From Pontixanthobacter sp. CEM42 (GTDB lineage Bacteria > Pseudomonadota > Alphaproteobacteria > Sphingomonadales > Sphingomonadaceae), in contig NZ_JADQTN010000001.1 of NCBI RefSeq assembly GCF_017812015.1, positions 1,962,501 through 2,026,500 of the forward strand: a stretch of 64,000 nt of DNA. The letters are read 5' to 3'. This document shows positions 55,734 to 64,000 of the stretch, in pieces. The translations under genes were made by a program, and so were the position numbers. Below the pieces are notes generated by a model. It saw only the letters and a list, made by a program, of their open reading frames with translations. It had not been told where the DNA came from and did no database searches. Each line of letters opens with the position of its first letter. Position 1 is the first letter of the stretch.

Positions 55734-56347
55734 TGAAACGCATCTTGACCTATCTCGCATTTGCCATCCTCGGCATCGGTATTGGTGGATATTCCGCCCT
55801 AGCGATGGCGGGCTTGTTGCCCGGCGATCGCCGTACGGGCGGGCCAATAGAAATCAACAAGTGGTATGGTGATTTCGCGATGGGATCGGAGGATGCCAGC
55901 CCCTATTTCCGTGCGCGGATTGCGCGGCATGGTTTGCTCGCATTGGCAAACACCGAAGCCGTCTATTTCACCCGCACAGTAGATGATACCGGGCGGCCCT
56001 TTACCGAAGGATGCAGTTACCGGTTGAGCGGCGGCACGATGCCTGCACGTTGGTGGTCGGTGACACTCTATGATGCCGAGAATTTCCTGCCCGACAACGT
56101 CGACAATGCGCTCAGTTTTGATGCCAGTCGCGCCGAGGCGCAGAGCAATGAAGATGGCACATGGTCGGCAATTATTTCTGACGAGGAGCCCGGTGAGGAA
56201 GGCGGCTGGATATCGAGCAAAGCCAGCGGTAATTTCGATCTGACCTTCCGGCTCTATGTGCCCGATGACGGTGTCCTAGATCGTCCGGAAGAGATGATTG
56301 ATGCACCTTCTGTCGAGCGGATAGCCTGCGCGGGAGGCGCATCGTGA
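55733..56347 (+). CDS. DUF1214 domain protein
   Basis: N-terminal membrane anchor (LTYLAFAILGIGIGGYSALAMAG), then a DUF1214 region containing YRLSGGTMPARWWSVTLYDAENFL and DLTFRLYVPDDG. Partner of the DUF1254 protein next to it; the two domains are often fused or adjacent. Function is unknown. GTG 55733 overlaps the previous stop; the next gene's GTG overlaps its TGA. Confidence 0.85.
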   Translation: MKRILTYLAFAILGIGIGGYSALAMAGLLPGDRRTGGPIEINKWYGDFAMGSEDASPYFRARIARHGLLALANTEAVYFTRTVDDTGRPFTEGCSYRLSGGTMPARWWSVTLYDAENFLPDNVDNALSFDASRAEAQSNEDGTWSAIISDEEPGEEGGWISSKASGNFDLTFRLYVPDDGVLDRPEEMIDAPSVERIACAGGAS

Positions 56348-56862
56348 AGCGTCTTATCGGACCGTTTGCAGCGAGCATCGTACTCGGTCTCGCAGCGCAT
56401 TTTGCAATCGTGCATTACGCGCCGTCCTTCATCATGGACCGCGCCTATACCATGCTCGGAGAACGCGGCACGGCGGTACACGCATTCAATCTTGCCCCGC
56501 AAATGCGCCCTGACACACAAAGCGTGGTGCGCCCATCACCGGATCTAGCCTACTCAGCCTGCCGGTTTGACCTCACGCAAGCGCCCGGTGGTATTCGTGT
56601 GGTGATGGCAGCCTATGATGGTTACTCCAGCCTTTCGTTCTTCGACGCGCAGACGAATAATTTCCGGACTATTCGCGGGAATGGCGAGGCGCAAGAAGGT
56701 GTCCTCGTTCCGAAATGGGCTACTTCAAGCCAAGAAGGAGCGATCTATTCGCCCTCCGACAAAGGTATAATCCTGATCCGCCGCCTGGCACCGACTGATG
56801 AAGATTACGCGCGGGTCGTCGAAGCGGCCAAAGGCGATGTTTGCGAAGCGTTGGGAGAGTAA
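56344..56862 (+). CDS. DUF1254 domain protein
   Basis: 172 residues with an N-terminal hydrophobic helix and a DUF1254 region (FNLAPQMRPDTQSVVRPSPD, ACRFDLTQAPGGIRVVM, SSLSFFDAQTNNFRTIRG). It overlaps the DUF1214 gene by four bases (GTGA), so the proteins are made in step and may associate. No activity is known. Confidence 0.85.
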   Translation: MKRLIGPFAASIVLGLAAHFAIVHYAPSFIMDRAYTMLGERGTAVHAFNLAPQMRPDTQSVVRPSPDLAYSACRFDLTQAPGGIRVVMAAYDGYSSLSFFDAQTNNFRTIRGNGEAQEGVLVPKWATSSQEGAIYSPSDKGIILIRRLAPTDEDYARVVEAAKGDVCEALGE

Positions 56863-56865
56863 TCT

Positions 56866-57252
56866 ATGAGAGATCGCACCACTTCCGGTTCACCCTTTGA
56901 AGAGCAATTCGGCTTCAGTCGCGCAATCCGGGAGGGTAACCGCATCATCGTCGCTGGGACGGGGCCGATTGAAGATGACGGCGGAACCACTCCCGGCGGA
57001 GCGGCAGAGCAAGCTGCGCGATGCTGCACTTTGATCGTGAAGGCTATCGAGGCGTTAGGCGGCAACGCAAAAGATGTTGTTCGCACGCGCATGTTTCTGA
57101 CCGATATCGATCAACAAAGTACGGTGGGCGAAGTCCACGCAAAGTTCTTTGGCGAAGCCCGCCCAGCCGCAACGATGGTTGGCGTGGCGACGCTATGCAG
57201 ACCCGAATGGCTGGTCGAGATCGAGGCCGAAGCGGTGATTGGTAACGCATGA
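56866..57252 (+). CDS. RidA-family protein
   Basis: 128 residues: IIVAGTGPIEDDG, CTLIVKAIEALGG, VVRTRMFLTDID and WLVEIEAEAVIG are RidA-type. The Arg in VVRTRMFL is at the position of the reactive-enamine/imine deaminase's catalytic Arg. It would clear 2-aminoacrylate-like imines from amino acid metabolism, in line with the branched-chain operon. Its stop overlaps the next ATG (ATGA). Confidence 0.9.
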   Translation: MRDRTTSGSPFEEQFGFSRAIREGNRIIVAGTGPIEDDGGTTPGGAAEQAARCCTLIVKAIEALGGNAKDVVRTRMFLTDIDQQSTVGEVHAKFFGEARPAATMVGVATLCRPEWLVEIEAEAVIGNA

Positions 57253-58223
57253 TCTGGCGGACGCTCCTGACCCTTTGGCTGGGCGCTATGCTGGCAGCCT
57301 GCAGCGCAACCGCGCAGGATGGCGCCGACCAACCCGCACTGGCCGAAAAGCGCATTGCGCTGACTTTCGATGATATCCCGCGCCATCTCGGTGCGTTCTA
57401 CGACGATGACGACAAGAGAGCGGCGCACATCATCGAAGCACTCGGTGACACGCAGGCCGCGTTCTTCCTCAACCCGGACAAAAATGATGAACGCCGAGGC
57501 GCTGAAGAACGAATCGCGCGCTATGTGGCGGCCGGTCACGTCATCGCCAATCACACCGCCACACATCCGCAACTGCGCGATACCGATACGGCAGACTATC
57601 TTGCCGATATCGACGTAGCAGCAGAATGGATGCGAGATCGCGAGGGCTTCCGCCCATGGTTCCGCTTCCCGTTCTTGGACGAAGGCGGCAAGGACAAGAT
57701 TAAACGCGATGCCATCCGCGCCGGGCTGATCGAACGCGGCCTGACCAATGGCTATGTCACCGTGGATGCATCGGACTGGTTCTACGAGCAGGCGGCAATC
57801 GATGCCAAGAAAGCAGGTCGCACAATCAATATGGATGCGCTGGGCGAACTCTATGTCGAGAGCCATATCCAGTCCGCCGAATTTACGCATGGCTTGAGCC
57901 TGAAGGCTCTGGGCCGTGCACCCGCACAGGTGATGCTTCTGCATGAAACCGATCTGGCCGCGCTCTACCTAGATGATTTGATCGCGGCGCTGAAAGCCAA
58001 TGGATGGACTATCGTCACTGCGGATGAAGCTTTTGCTGATCCGATCGCGCAAATTCACACTGATGTCCCCTATGCGCAGGGCACGCTTATCGAGTCCATC
58101 GCATGGGAACGCGGGTTGCCCGCACCGCGTTGGTACGAACGCAACGATACGAAAATCGCGAACGAACTTTTCCGCACCCGCGTGCTTGGTCTTGAACCCG
58201 CAACGGATGCAACACCCGAATAA
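57249..58223 (+). CDS. Polysaccharide deacetylase-family lipoprotein
   Basis: A lipobox (LAACS, Cys about residue 18) and NodB-type motif IALTFDDIPRH (metal Asp) with ANHTATHPQL (metal His pair), then WFRFPFLDEGG and the C-terminal VMLLHETDLAALYLDDLIAAL. A de-N-acetylase of an exopolysaccharide or peptidoglycan component is likely, acting in the periplasm or outer membrane. Why it lies in a valine operon is unclear; the four-base overlap with RidA shows coupling. Confidence 0.88.
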   Translation: MIWRTLLTLWLGAMLAACSATAQDGADQPALAEKRIALTFDDIPRHLGAFYDDDDKRAAHIIEALGDTQAAFFLNPDKNDERRGAEERIARYVAAGHVIANHTATHPQLRDTDTADYLADIDVAAEWMRDREGFRPWFRFPFLDEGGKDKIKRDAIRAGLIERGLTNGYVTVDASDWFYEQAAIDAKKAGRTINMDALGELYVESHIQSAEFTHGLSLKALGRAPAQVMLLHETDLAALYLDDLIAALKANGWTIVTADEAFADPIAQIHTDVPYAQGTLIESIAWERGLPAPRWYERNDTKIANELFRTRVLGLEPATDATPE

Positions 58224-58241
58224 TTACGCTAACGGACCCTT

Positions 58242-59387
58242 ATGACCAATCAATTCCAACTCAATGAAGACCAGCTTGCGATCCAGGAAATGGCGCAGCG
58301 CTTCACCGCCGATAATATCACACCATTCGCCGCCGAATGGGATGAGAAAGCGCATTTCCCGCGCGACGTAATCCAGCAAACCGGGGAACTCGGCTTTGGC
58401 GCGATTTATGTGTCCGAAGAAAGCGGCGGGATTGCGCTCGGCCGGCTCGAAGCTGCACTAATTATGGAGGCCATGTCCTATGGCTGCCCCGCAACCAGCG
58501 CCTATATCTCGATCCACAATATGGCTGCGTGGATGATCGACCAGTTCGGTTCGGCAGAGCTAAAAGAGAAGTATCTGCCCGATCTCGTCACTATGGACAA
58601 AATCGCCAGCTACGCGCTGACAGAGCCGGGCAGCGGCTCCGACGCGGCAGGCTTTAAGACCACCGCGAAGCGGGATGGCGATCACTATGTGCTGAACGGC
58701 ACCAAGCAGTTCATTTCGGGTAGCGGGTTCAACGACGTATATGTCGTGATGGTCCGTACCGGCGAGCATAAGTCGAAAGGCATTACATGCCTTGTGGTCG
58801 ACAAAGACACCCCCGGCCTGACTTTCGGTAAGCCCGAAAAGAAGCTTGGCTGGAACGCCAGCCCAACTGCGCAACTGATCTTTGAAGATGCGAAAGTGCC
58901 CGTCTCCAACCGCGTTGGCGATGAAGGCGAGGGGTTCCGTTTTGCAATGATGGGACTTGACGGTGGGCGCTTGAACATCGGCGCGTGCTCGCTCGGCGGG
59001 GCACAACGATGCTTAGACGAAGCAATTGCCTACACCAAAGAACGCAAGCAGTTCGATACGCCGATTGCCGACTTCCAGAACACGCAATTTATGCTCGCCG
59101 ATATGGCGACCGAGCTGGAGGCGGCCCGCGCGTTGCTCTATCTCGCCGCTGCAAAAGTCACCGACGGATCACCCGACAAGTCACGCTTCTCTGCAATGGC
59201 GAAGAGGCTCGCAACCGATAGCGGTAGCAATGTCGTGAACAATGCACTCCAACTCTTCGGTGGCTACGGTTACCTCCGCGAATATCCAATCGAACGCTTC
59301 TGGCGCGATCTGCGCGTTCACTCGATCCTCGAAGGCACCAATCAGGTTATGCGTATGATCGTCGGCAGAGACTTGTTGAGGCAATGA
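58242..59387 (+). CDS. Isobutyryl-CoA dehydrogenase-type acyl-CoA dehydrogenase
   Basis: The catalytic Glu is in ILEGTNQVMRMIVGRDLL. Other marks: SYALTEPGSGSDAAGF, LNGTKQFISGSGFND, VPVSNRVGDEGEGF, CSLGGAQRCLDEAIAYTKERKQF and LQLFGGYGYLREYPIE. Together with the neighbouring genes, it is the first valine-specific oxidation, from isobutyryl-CoA to methacrylyl-CoA. Start 58242 is plausible (MTNQFQLNEDQLAIQEMAQRF). Confidence 0.9.
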   Translation: MTNQFQLNEDQLAIQEMAQRFTADNITPFAAEWDEKAHFPRDVIQQTGELGFGAIYVSEESGGIALGRLEAALIMEAMSYGCPATSAYISIHNMAAWMIDQFGSAELKEKYLPDLVTMDKIASYALTEPGSGSDAAGFKTTAKRDGDHYVLNGTKQFISGSGFNDVYVVMVRTGEHKSKGITCLVVDKDTPGLTFGKPEKKLGWNASPTAQLIFEDAKVPVSNRVGDEGEGFRFAMMGLDGGRLNIGACSLGGAQRCLDEAIAYTKERKQFDTPIADFQNTQFMLADMATELEAARALLYLAAAKVTDGSPDKSRFSAMAKRLATDSGSNVVNNALQLFGGYGYLREYPIERFWRDLRVHSILEGTNQVMRMIVGRDLLRQ

Positions 59388-59399
59388 TTACGTTGAGCC

Positions 59400-59467
59400 C
59401 CGTTCGTGTCGAGCGAAGTCGAGACACGGGATTGGTAGGGGTTCTCGACTTCGCTCGAACCGAACGG
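59400..59467. repeat. REP-like palindromic element, copy 3
   Basis: CCGTTCGTGTCGAGCGAAGTCGAGA ... TTCTCGACTTCGCTCGAACCGAACGG with a short spacer, the cleanest copy. Lies between isobutyryl-CoA dehydrogenase and the hydrolase gene within the operon, eight bases before the downstream ATG. Confidence 0.9.
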
Positions 59468-59474
59468 AAATTGA

Positions 59475-60518
59475 ATGTCTGAAGTACTGATCCACAAACA
59501 TGGCCGAGTAGGTCATATTTCGCTCAACCGCCCAAAGGCGCTCCACGCGCTGACGCTCGACATGTGTCACGCGATGAGCGCGGCGCTAAGCGAATGGGCG
59601 AATGATGACAGCGTCGAAGCCATCATCCTTGACCACGCCGAAGGGCGCGGGTTCTGTGCGGGCGGCGATATCAATCTTCTGCGCAAATCGGCGCTGGAAG
59701 ATGGCGGCGTTTCAGGCCGCAAGTTTTTCCATGATGAATACCAACTCAACCACCAGATGATGACGTATCCGAAGCCGATTGCGTGCTTCATGGATGGTAT
59801 CACGATGGGCGGCGGCGTGGGCATTGCACTGCCCGCAAAGTTCCGCGTCGCGACGGAGAACACACGTTTTGCGATGCCGGAAACCGGCATTGGGCTGTTC
59901 CCCGACGTGGGCGGCGGCTGGCATTTGTCGCGCCTCGGCGGCAGGCTTGGCCAGTTTCTTGCGCTAACCGGCGCGCGGCTTGATGGCGCGGAATGCCTAT
60001 GGGCCGGCCTCGCCACGCATTACGTTCCGAGCGAAATGATTGCCGACGCCAAAGCGCGGATCATCGAGAAACCGGGCCGGATCAGCGGTGTACTATCCGA
60101 AATGGTTGGTAGCCCGCCTGAAGCACGGATCGAAAAGAACGCAGATAAAATCGCGAAACACTTCGCGTCCGATACTCTCGAAGACATTATCGCCAGCATG
60201 GATGCCGATGATAGTGACTGGGCCGCGAAAGAACGCGATACGCTGGGCACCAAGAGCCCACAAACGCAGAAAGTCGCCCTGCGGCAACTGGCCGAAAGTG
60301 CCAAGCTGACTGACTTCGCCGACAATATGCGGATGGAATACCGCATCGGATCGCGCGTGCTGCTACGCCCTGATTTTGCCGAGGGCGTGCGCGCGGTGAT
60401 CGTTGACAAAACCCACGATCCCAAATGGGATCCGGCAACTCCCGAAGGCGTGAGCGAGGAGCTGCTCGACAGCATCTTTGCACCGCTGCCCGCGAATGAA
60501 GAATGGACACCCCTATGA
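59475..60518 (+). CDS. 3-hydroxyisobutyryl-CoA hydrolase
   Basis: Crotonase fold of 347 residues with [55 protein letters not shown] and the C-terminal [17 protein letters not shown], all typical of HIBCH. It hydrolyses 3-hydroxyisobutyryl-CoA to 3-hydroxyisobutyrate. The REP-like element precedes it; its stop overlaps the enoyl-CoA hydratase start. Confidence 0.93.
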   Translation: MSEVLIHKHGRVGHISLNRPKALHALTLDMCHAMSAALSEWANDDSVEAIILDHAEGRGFCAGGDINLLRKSALEDGGVSGRKFFHDEYQLNHQMMTYPKPIACFMDGITMGGGVGIALPAKFRVATENTRFAMPETGIGLFPDVGGGWHLSRLGGRLGQFLALTGARLDGAECLWAGLATHYVPSEMIADAKARIIEKPGRISGVLSEMVGSPPEARIEKNADKIAKHFASDTLEDIIASMDADDSDWAAKERDTLGTKSPQTQKVALRQLAESAKLTDFADNMRMEYRIGSRVLLRPDFAEGVRAVIVDKTHDPKWDPATPEGVSEELLDSIFAPLPANEEWTPL

Positions 60519-61297
60519 CGTATGAAACCATCACAGTTGAACGACGAGACGCAGTTACACTGATCACTCTCAATCGACCCAAGGCACTGAACGCGCTCAA
60601 CAGCCAAGTGCTTGATGATCTGATCGACGCATTCGGCAAGTTTGAGACAGACGATAGTCAGCGTTGCGCCGTGCTAACAGGATCGGGTGACAAAGCCTTT
60701 GCTGCGGGCGCTGATATCAAGGAAATGTCAGAGAAACCTGCCGCCAATTTCTATCTCGACGACTTCTTTGCCAAATGGACAAGCCATCTGGTCAAGGCCG
60801 TCCGCAAGCCGTGGATTGCTGCAGTCAACGGCTTCGCGCTCGGCGGAGGTTGCGAGCTAGCGATGATGGCCGACTTTATCCTCGCATCGGACAACGCCAA
60901 ATTCGGGCAACCTGAAATCAAGTTGGGCGTTGCTCCCGGCATGGGCGGTAGCCAGCGCCTTACCCGCGCAGTCGGCAAGGCCAAGGCGATGGAAATGTGT
61001 TTGACCGGCCGGATGATGGGCGCAGAAGAGGCTGAGCGCGCAAATTTGGTCGCGCGTGTCGTGCCGCATGATGATCTCCTCGACGAAGCGATGAAAAGCG
61101 CTGCTCTGATCGCGGGCATGCCGCCGATGGCAGCCGTCGCGAATAAGGAGATGGTCAACGCCGCATTTGAAACCGGCCTCGATCAAGGCATAATCTTCGA
61201 ACGCCGCCTGTTCCAAATCCTGACCGCTAGCGAAGACAAGGCCGAGGGAATGGCAGCATTCATCGAGAAGCGCGAAGGCAATTGGAAAGGCCGTTGA
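60515..61297 (+). CDS. Enoyl-CoA hydratase
   Basis: The crotonase active site is visible: [43 protein letters not shown] and [20 protein letters not shown], with both catalytic Glu residues. It hydrates methacrylyl-CoA to 3-hydroxyisobutyryl-CoA in this operon. ATG 60515 overlaps the upstream stop (ATGA); the frame is open four codons earlier. Confidence 0.93.
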   Translation: MTYETITVERRDAVTLITLNRPKALNALNSQVLDDLIDAFGKFETDDSQRCAVLTGSGDKAFAAGADIKEMSEKPAANFYLDDFFAKWTSHLVKAVRKPWIAAVNGFALGGGCELAMMADFILASDNAKFGQPEIKLGVAPGMGGSQRLTRAVGKAKAMEMCLTGRMMGAEEAERANLVARVVPHDDLLDEAMKSAALIAGMPPMAAVANKEMVNAAFETGLDQGIIFERRLFQILTASEDKAEGMAAFIEKREGNWKGR

Positions 61298-61298
61298 T

Positions 61299-62168
61299 AT
61301 GAAAATCGCCTTTATCGGACTGGGCAATATGGGCGGCGGGATGGCCGCGAACCTTGTGAAGGCCGGACATGACGTAAACGCCTTCGATCTGAGCAGCGAT
61401 GCGCTCGATCTGGCGAAGGACAATGGCTGCTCGACCTTCATGGCCGCGAGCGAAGCGGTTCAGGGTGTCGATGCGGTAGTATCGATGCTGCCCAACGGCG
61501 CGATAGTGAAATCGGTCTATACCAGCGACGTGTTCGGCAGCGCGCCCGAAGGGACCGTGTTTCTCGATTGCTCGACCATCGATGTCGCGACCGCAAAAGA
61601 AGTAGCGAGTGCTGCAACCGGCGCAGGATATGACATGGTCGACGCGCCCGTCTCGGGCGGTATCGCAGCGGCCAATGGCGGCACGTTGACCTTTATGGTC
61701 GGCGGCACCGAAAGCGCTTTCAAACGCGCAGAGCCAATCCTGCAGGCCATGGGCAAAGCCGTGATTCATGCGGGCGATGCGGGTGCAGGCCAGACGGCGA
61801 AGATCTGCAACAATATGCTGCTTGCGGTGCATATGATTGGCACGTGCGAAGCGATGAAAATGGCGGAGAAACTGGGTCTGGATCCGCAGACATTCTACGA
61901 GATCAGCAGCCAATCATCCGGTTATAATTGGTCGCTCAATGCCTACACGCCGATGCCCGGAGTGGGCGTCGAGAGTCCTGCCGACAATGAATATCAAGGC
62001 GGCTTTGCGACTGCCTTGATGCTGAAAGATTTGCGGCTTGCCATGGAAGCGGCAGACAATTCGGACAGCGCAGTTCCGCTGAGTTCGCGCGCGGCATCAC
62101 TGTACGAAGATTATGATGCAGCGGGAAATGGCGGCCTGGATTTCTCTTCGATCATCAAGACGTATTAA
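61299..62168 (+). CDS. mmsB: 3-hydroxyisobutyrate dehydrogenase
   Basis: NAD-binding IGLGNMGGGMAANLVKAGH, substrate-side DAPVSGGIAAANGGTL, catalytic Lys in GQTAKICNNML and LKDLRLAMEAAD define this enzyme. It oxidises 3-hydroxyisobutyrate to methylmalonate semialdehyde, which MmsA turns into propionyl-CoA. Last gene of the operon; its end overlaps the convergent gene by 14 bases. Confidence 0.95.
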   Translation: MKIAFIGLGNMGGGMAANLVKAGHDVNAFDLSSDALDLAKDNGCSTFMAASEAVQGVDAVVSMLPNGAIVKSVYTSDVFGSAPEGTVFLDCSTIDVATAKEVASAATGAGYDMVDAPVSGGIAAANGGTLTFMVGGTESAFKRAEPILQAMGKAVIHAGDAGAGQTAKICNNMLLAVHMIGTCEAMKMAEKLGLDPQTFYEISSQSSGYNWSLNAYTPMPGVGVESPADNEYQGGFATALMLKDLRLAMEAADNSDSAVPLSSRAASLYEDYDAAGNGGLDFSSIIKTY

Positions 62169-62889
62169 TAGTCGCAATAATCTGATCGAGCCACTCGCGC
62201 GGTGCCTTGCGCCGTCCGATGTCGGCGACAAATTCCTGCCCGCGCGCGACGCTGCGCAGCCTGCCGCCGCGCAGCCAGCGGTCCGCTCGGTCGTGGTAGG
62301 ACAGTCCGCCCTGCTTCAGCCATTCCGGGCGATTCCATAGGCTTGGCGGGCCACCTGAAACGGTCAGGCGCAAGGCCGGATCATCGGTCGCCGCGGTGGC
62401 ACCGCTGCCGACATAGATAACATCATTCTTGCTATGCATACCCAGCGCGTGCGGGTGGCCCATTTCGGCGAGCTCTGCTCGGCGATTGTCCTCGCAGATA
62501 CTCAGATCAACGATTTCCTCGATCATTTGATAGCCGAATATCCGGTGATGCGGCTCGCCTGTTTCTTCCTCACGGAACAGCCCGAAGAACACGAATACAT
62601 CCCCGAAACCAACGCCCTGGTTACACAAATGCGTTTGCGCAGCGGCATGCTGGCCGAACAGACACATCCCATCTTCGCGAAACATTGGATCGTGGTGGCA
62701 GAAGTCTTTAGCGCGCCATTTTTTGCGACTGGCGATGCTTGCCAGCTCGCCCAATCCAAGGTCGCCATAGGTAGCAGTCGAATGTCCAGCGCTCGGGATC
62801 GGCAGGCTGATCGGGCGGCCATCGACAATTGGGGATGCTCCGCCACCCGCCGCGCTATCAAAGCCTTTGCGGCTGAAGATGATCTTCAT
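62155..62889 (-). CDS. Nmad3-like protein (putative nucleotide-modification-associated)
   Basis: The N-terminus KIIFSRKGFDSAAGGGASP followed by DGRPISLPIPS and TYGDLGLGEL is characteristic of the Nmad3 family (nucleotide modification associated domain 3), as I recall it; HHDPMFREDG, GVGFGDVFVFFGLFRE and HPHALGMHSKNDVIYVG are further conserved-looking blocks. The family was named for co-occurrence with DNA-modification genes in phages and bacteria. Here no modification or restriction gene is near, and no catalytic activity has been assigned. It overlaps the mmsB end by 14 bases; the TPR gene ends nine bases upstream, so they may share a transcript. Confidence 0.7.
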   Translation of the reverse strand: MKIIFSRKGFDSAAGGGASPIVDGRPISLPIPSAGHSTATYGDLGLGELASIASRKKWRAKDFCHHDPMFREDGMCLFGQHAAAQTHLCNQGVGFGDVFVFFGLFREEETGEPHHRIFGYQMIEEIVDLSICEDNRRAELAEMGHPHALGMHSKNDVIYVGSGATAATDDPALRLTVSGGPPSLWNRPEWLKQGGLSYHDRADRWLRGGRLRSVARGQEFVADIGRRKAPREWLDQIIATINTS

Positions 62890-62898
62890 AATGGAGCG

Positions 62899-63855
62899 CT
62901 ATTCGATACCAAGCGCCGCTGCTTCCTTGCGCAGCCGGTCGGCATCACCGGGATTGCCGGCAATCGCATCTTTGAGTGCTTGGCTGGCTTTGTCGGGCTC
63001 GCCCAAAGTCATCCGGCTGCGCATCAGCATTACCCATCCATCCGGATTGGCCGGATTATCGCGCAGCTTCGCATCGAGGCTTTCGACCATGCTCACCGCC
63101 ATGTCGCGCTGCTCCCCTGGAGCAATCGCACCAGCAGCGGCAATCTGCTCCCTGCTCGGACCGGGAATCGCATTGCCCGCCGTTAGTGCCTGTGCAGGAG
63201 GAGCGGCTGGACGCTGCGTATTCGCCGCTGCAATGCGAGCATCGACCTCAATATTGTTGATTTTACCGACTTGTTCAATTGTCTGGCGGAGGTTGTTCTC
63301 CCATGGGGCACCGGGCGGTGTATCTTCGAGCAGCGCCAGCCAATCGGCAATCGCGCCCTCGTGATCCTTCGCCAGATCCTTCTTCACCGCTAGGAAGTAA
63401 CGTGCCCGCGCGTCGGTTGGATCAAGTTCCAGTGCTTTCTCAAATGCACTCACCGCATTGGTTGGCATCTCCACCGAGTCGCTGGCCATCAACCGCGCCT
63501 CACCCAGCGATGACCATAAGACGGCATTGCCCCGGTCGCCTTCGATGGCTTGGCGATAGGCGCGCGCAGCCTCTCCATATTGCTCGGTCTGATAATAGGC
63601 GAAACCCAGTTCCTGCCATGGCCCTGGATTCAGCGGATCAGCCTCGGCAGCGGTTTTCAACGCCTCGATCGTCGGCGGTAATTCGGCCTCCGCAACCACC
63701 GGCGCGGCTTCGTTCGTACCATCAGTAACCGCTCGATAGATTACGGCCCCTCCTGCCAACACAAGCGCTGCGATCAAGACAGCAATGCTCGTCCGCGACA
63801 TGCCCCGCCCGCTGTTTGTTTTGATCGATGTATCGGAATCGGTTTTGTCTGCCAT
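62899..63855 (-). CDS. TPR membrane protein, CcmI/CcmH-like
   Basis: One transmembrane helix (SIAVLIAALVLAGGAVIYRA) followed by TPR repeats (PLNPGPWQELGFAYYQTEQY, ALELDPTDARARYFL), an Ala/Pro-rich spacer and a final TPR-like segment (NPDGWVMLMRSRMTLGEPDK). This is the usual make-up of the C-terminal part of CcmI-type proteins, chaperones for apocytochrome c. No ccm genes are in the window, so role is by analogy. The gene precedes the Nmad3-like gene on the same strand. Confidence 0.82.
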   Translation of the reverse strand: MADKTDSDTSIKTNSGRGMSRTSIAVLIAALVLAGGAVIYRAVTDGTNEAAPVVAEAELPPTIEALKTAAEADPLNPGPWQELGFAYYQTEQYGEAARAYRQAIEGDRGNAVLWSSLGEARLMASDSVEMPTNAVSAFEKALELDPTDARARYFLAVKKDLAKDHEGAIADWLALLEDTPPGAPWENNLRQTIEQVGKINNIEVDARIAAANTQRPAAPPAQALTAGNAIPGPSREQIAAAGAIAPGEQRDMAVSMVESLDAKLRDNPANPDGWVMLMRSRMTLGEPDKASQALKDAIAGNPGDADRLRKEAAALGIE

Positions 63856-63982
63856 GACGGATGGCTAGCAGCGCTGAAATTCGTCGGCAATTGATACTGC
63901 CAATTCATACTGGTGATTTGTCGTGATTTGCCTATTATCAACCGAGGACGATGATAGGGTCGCACCATCATCGGGGGGATGG

Positions 63983-64000
63983 ATGTCGGAGCACTACCGC
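63983..64000 (+). CDS. Possible gene start at right edge
   Basis: ATG at 63983 follows a GGGGGG run and begins MSEHYR before the window ends. Strand and spacing suit a start divergent from the TPR gene, with a 127-base promoter space, but six codons cannot be identified. Confidence 0.25.

Noticed and set aside
54849-55847. Minus-strand ORF of 332 codons
   Set aside because: Antisense to mmsA and the I78 gene, whose products are unmistakable.

Overview
This window comes from the chromosome of a GC-rich alphaproteobacterium, most likely a member of the Erythrobacteraceae (Sphingomonadales). The indicators are a crtY-crtI-crtB carotenoid operon, a large TonB receptor paired with a secreted S9 peptidase, a DUF6356 protein, a CcmI-like TPR protein and acyl-CoA metabolism genes typical of this group. 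The assignment is inferred from gene content. No rRNA or tRNA gene was recognised, and no stretch of 300 bases or more lacks a gene.

Layout. 1-7.2 kb is accessory in character: two unknown membrane proteins, an HTH protein with an unclear start, a stand-alone nuclease (NucS-like PD-(D/E)XK domain plus a C-terminal Cys4 zinc-binding module), then thiC under a TPP riboswitch. Next is a breakpoint where a 5'-truncated TPR gene meets, head to head, a headless YadA-type adhesin remnant. 7.2-22.5 kb holds a degenerate SRAP-family protein, a GH5 lipoprotein behind a LacI-type operator, two paralogous membrane proteins, a LuxR-type response regulator facing a hybrid histidine kinase in an operon with a GPH-type transporter, a 1592-residue trimeric autotransporter, a DUF885 lipoprotein and a metallo-beta-lactamase-fold enzyme. 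At 22.55-24.6 kb is an isolated contractile-tail sheath/tube gene pair with no other tail genes around it.

24.6-34.5 kb contains an amidohydrolase, a LysR regulator divergent from a TonB receptor/S9 peptidase pair (with a near-perfect LysR box between them), a MipA-like outer-membrane protein and a DUF2585 membrane protein. 34.5-39.4 kb is the carotenoid operon crtY-crtI-(secreted unknown)-(LOG family)-crtB, with overlapping or abutting genes. 39.5-43 kb is a biotin-dependent acyl-CoA carboxylase whose two subunit genes are separated by a palindromic REP-like element. 43-53.7 kb is mixed housekeeping: an MFS drug exporter, dinB, NUDIX, pgl, dps, a Gdt1-like protein, a PhoX-like protein, an SDR with two acyl-CoA dehydrogenases, and a YeiH-type transporter.

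53.9-62.2 kb is a valine/isobutyrate catabolic operon. It encodes the acyl-CoA dehydrogenase, enoyl-CoA hydratase, 3-hydroxyisobutyryl-CoA hydrolase, 3-hydroxyisobutyrate dehydrogenase (mmsB) and methylmalonate-semialdehyde dehydrogenase (mmsA), which together take isobutyryl-CoA to propionyl-CoA. Five unrelated small genes sit inside it. It is followed, convergently, by an Nmad3-like protein linked to nucleotide modification and a CcmI-like TPR protein.

The strongest candidates for something new are the orphan sheath/tube pair, the nuclease/zinc-module protein, the Nmad3-like protein, the SRAP paralogue lacking its catalytic Cys and His, and the adhesin/TPR rearrangement with its duplicated neighbour.
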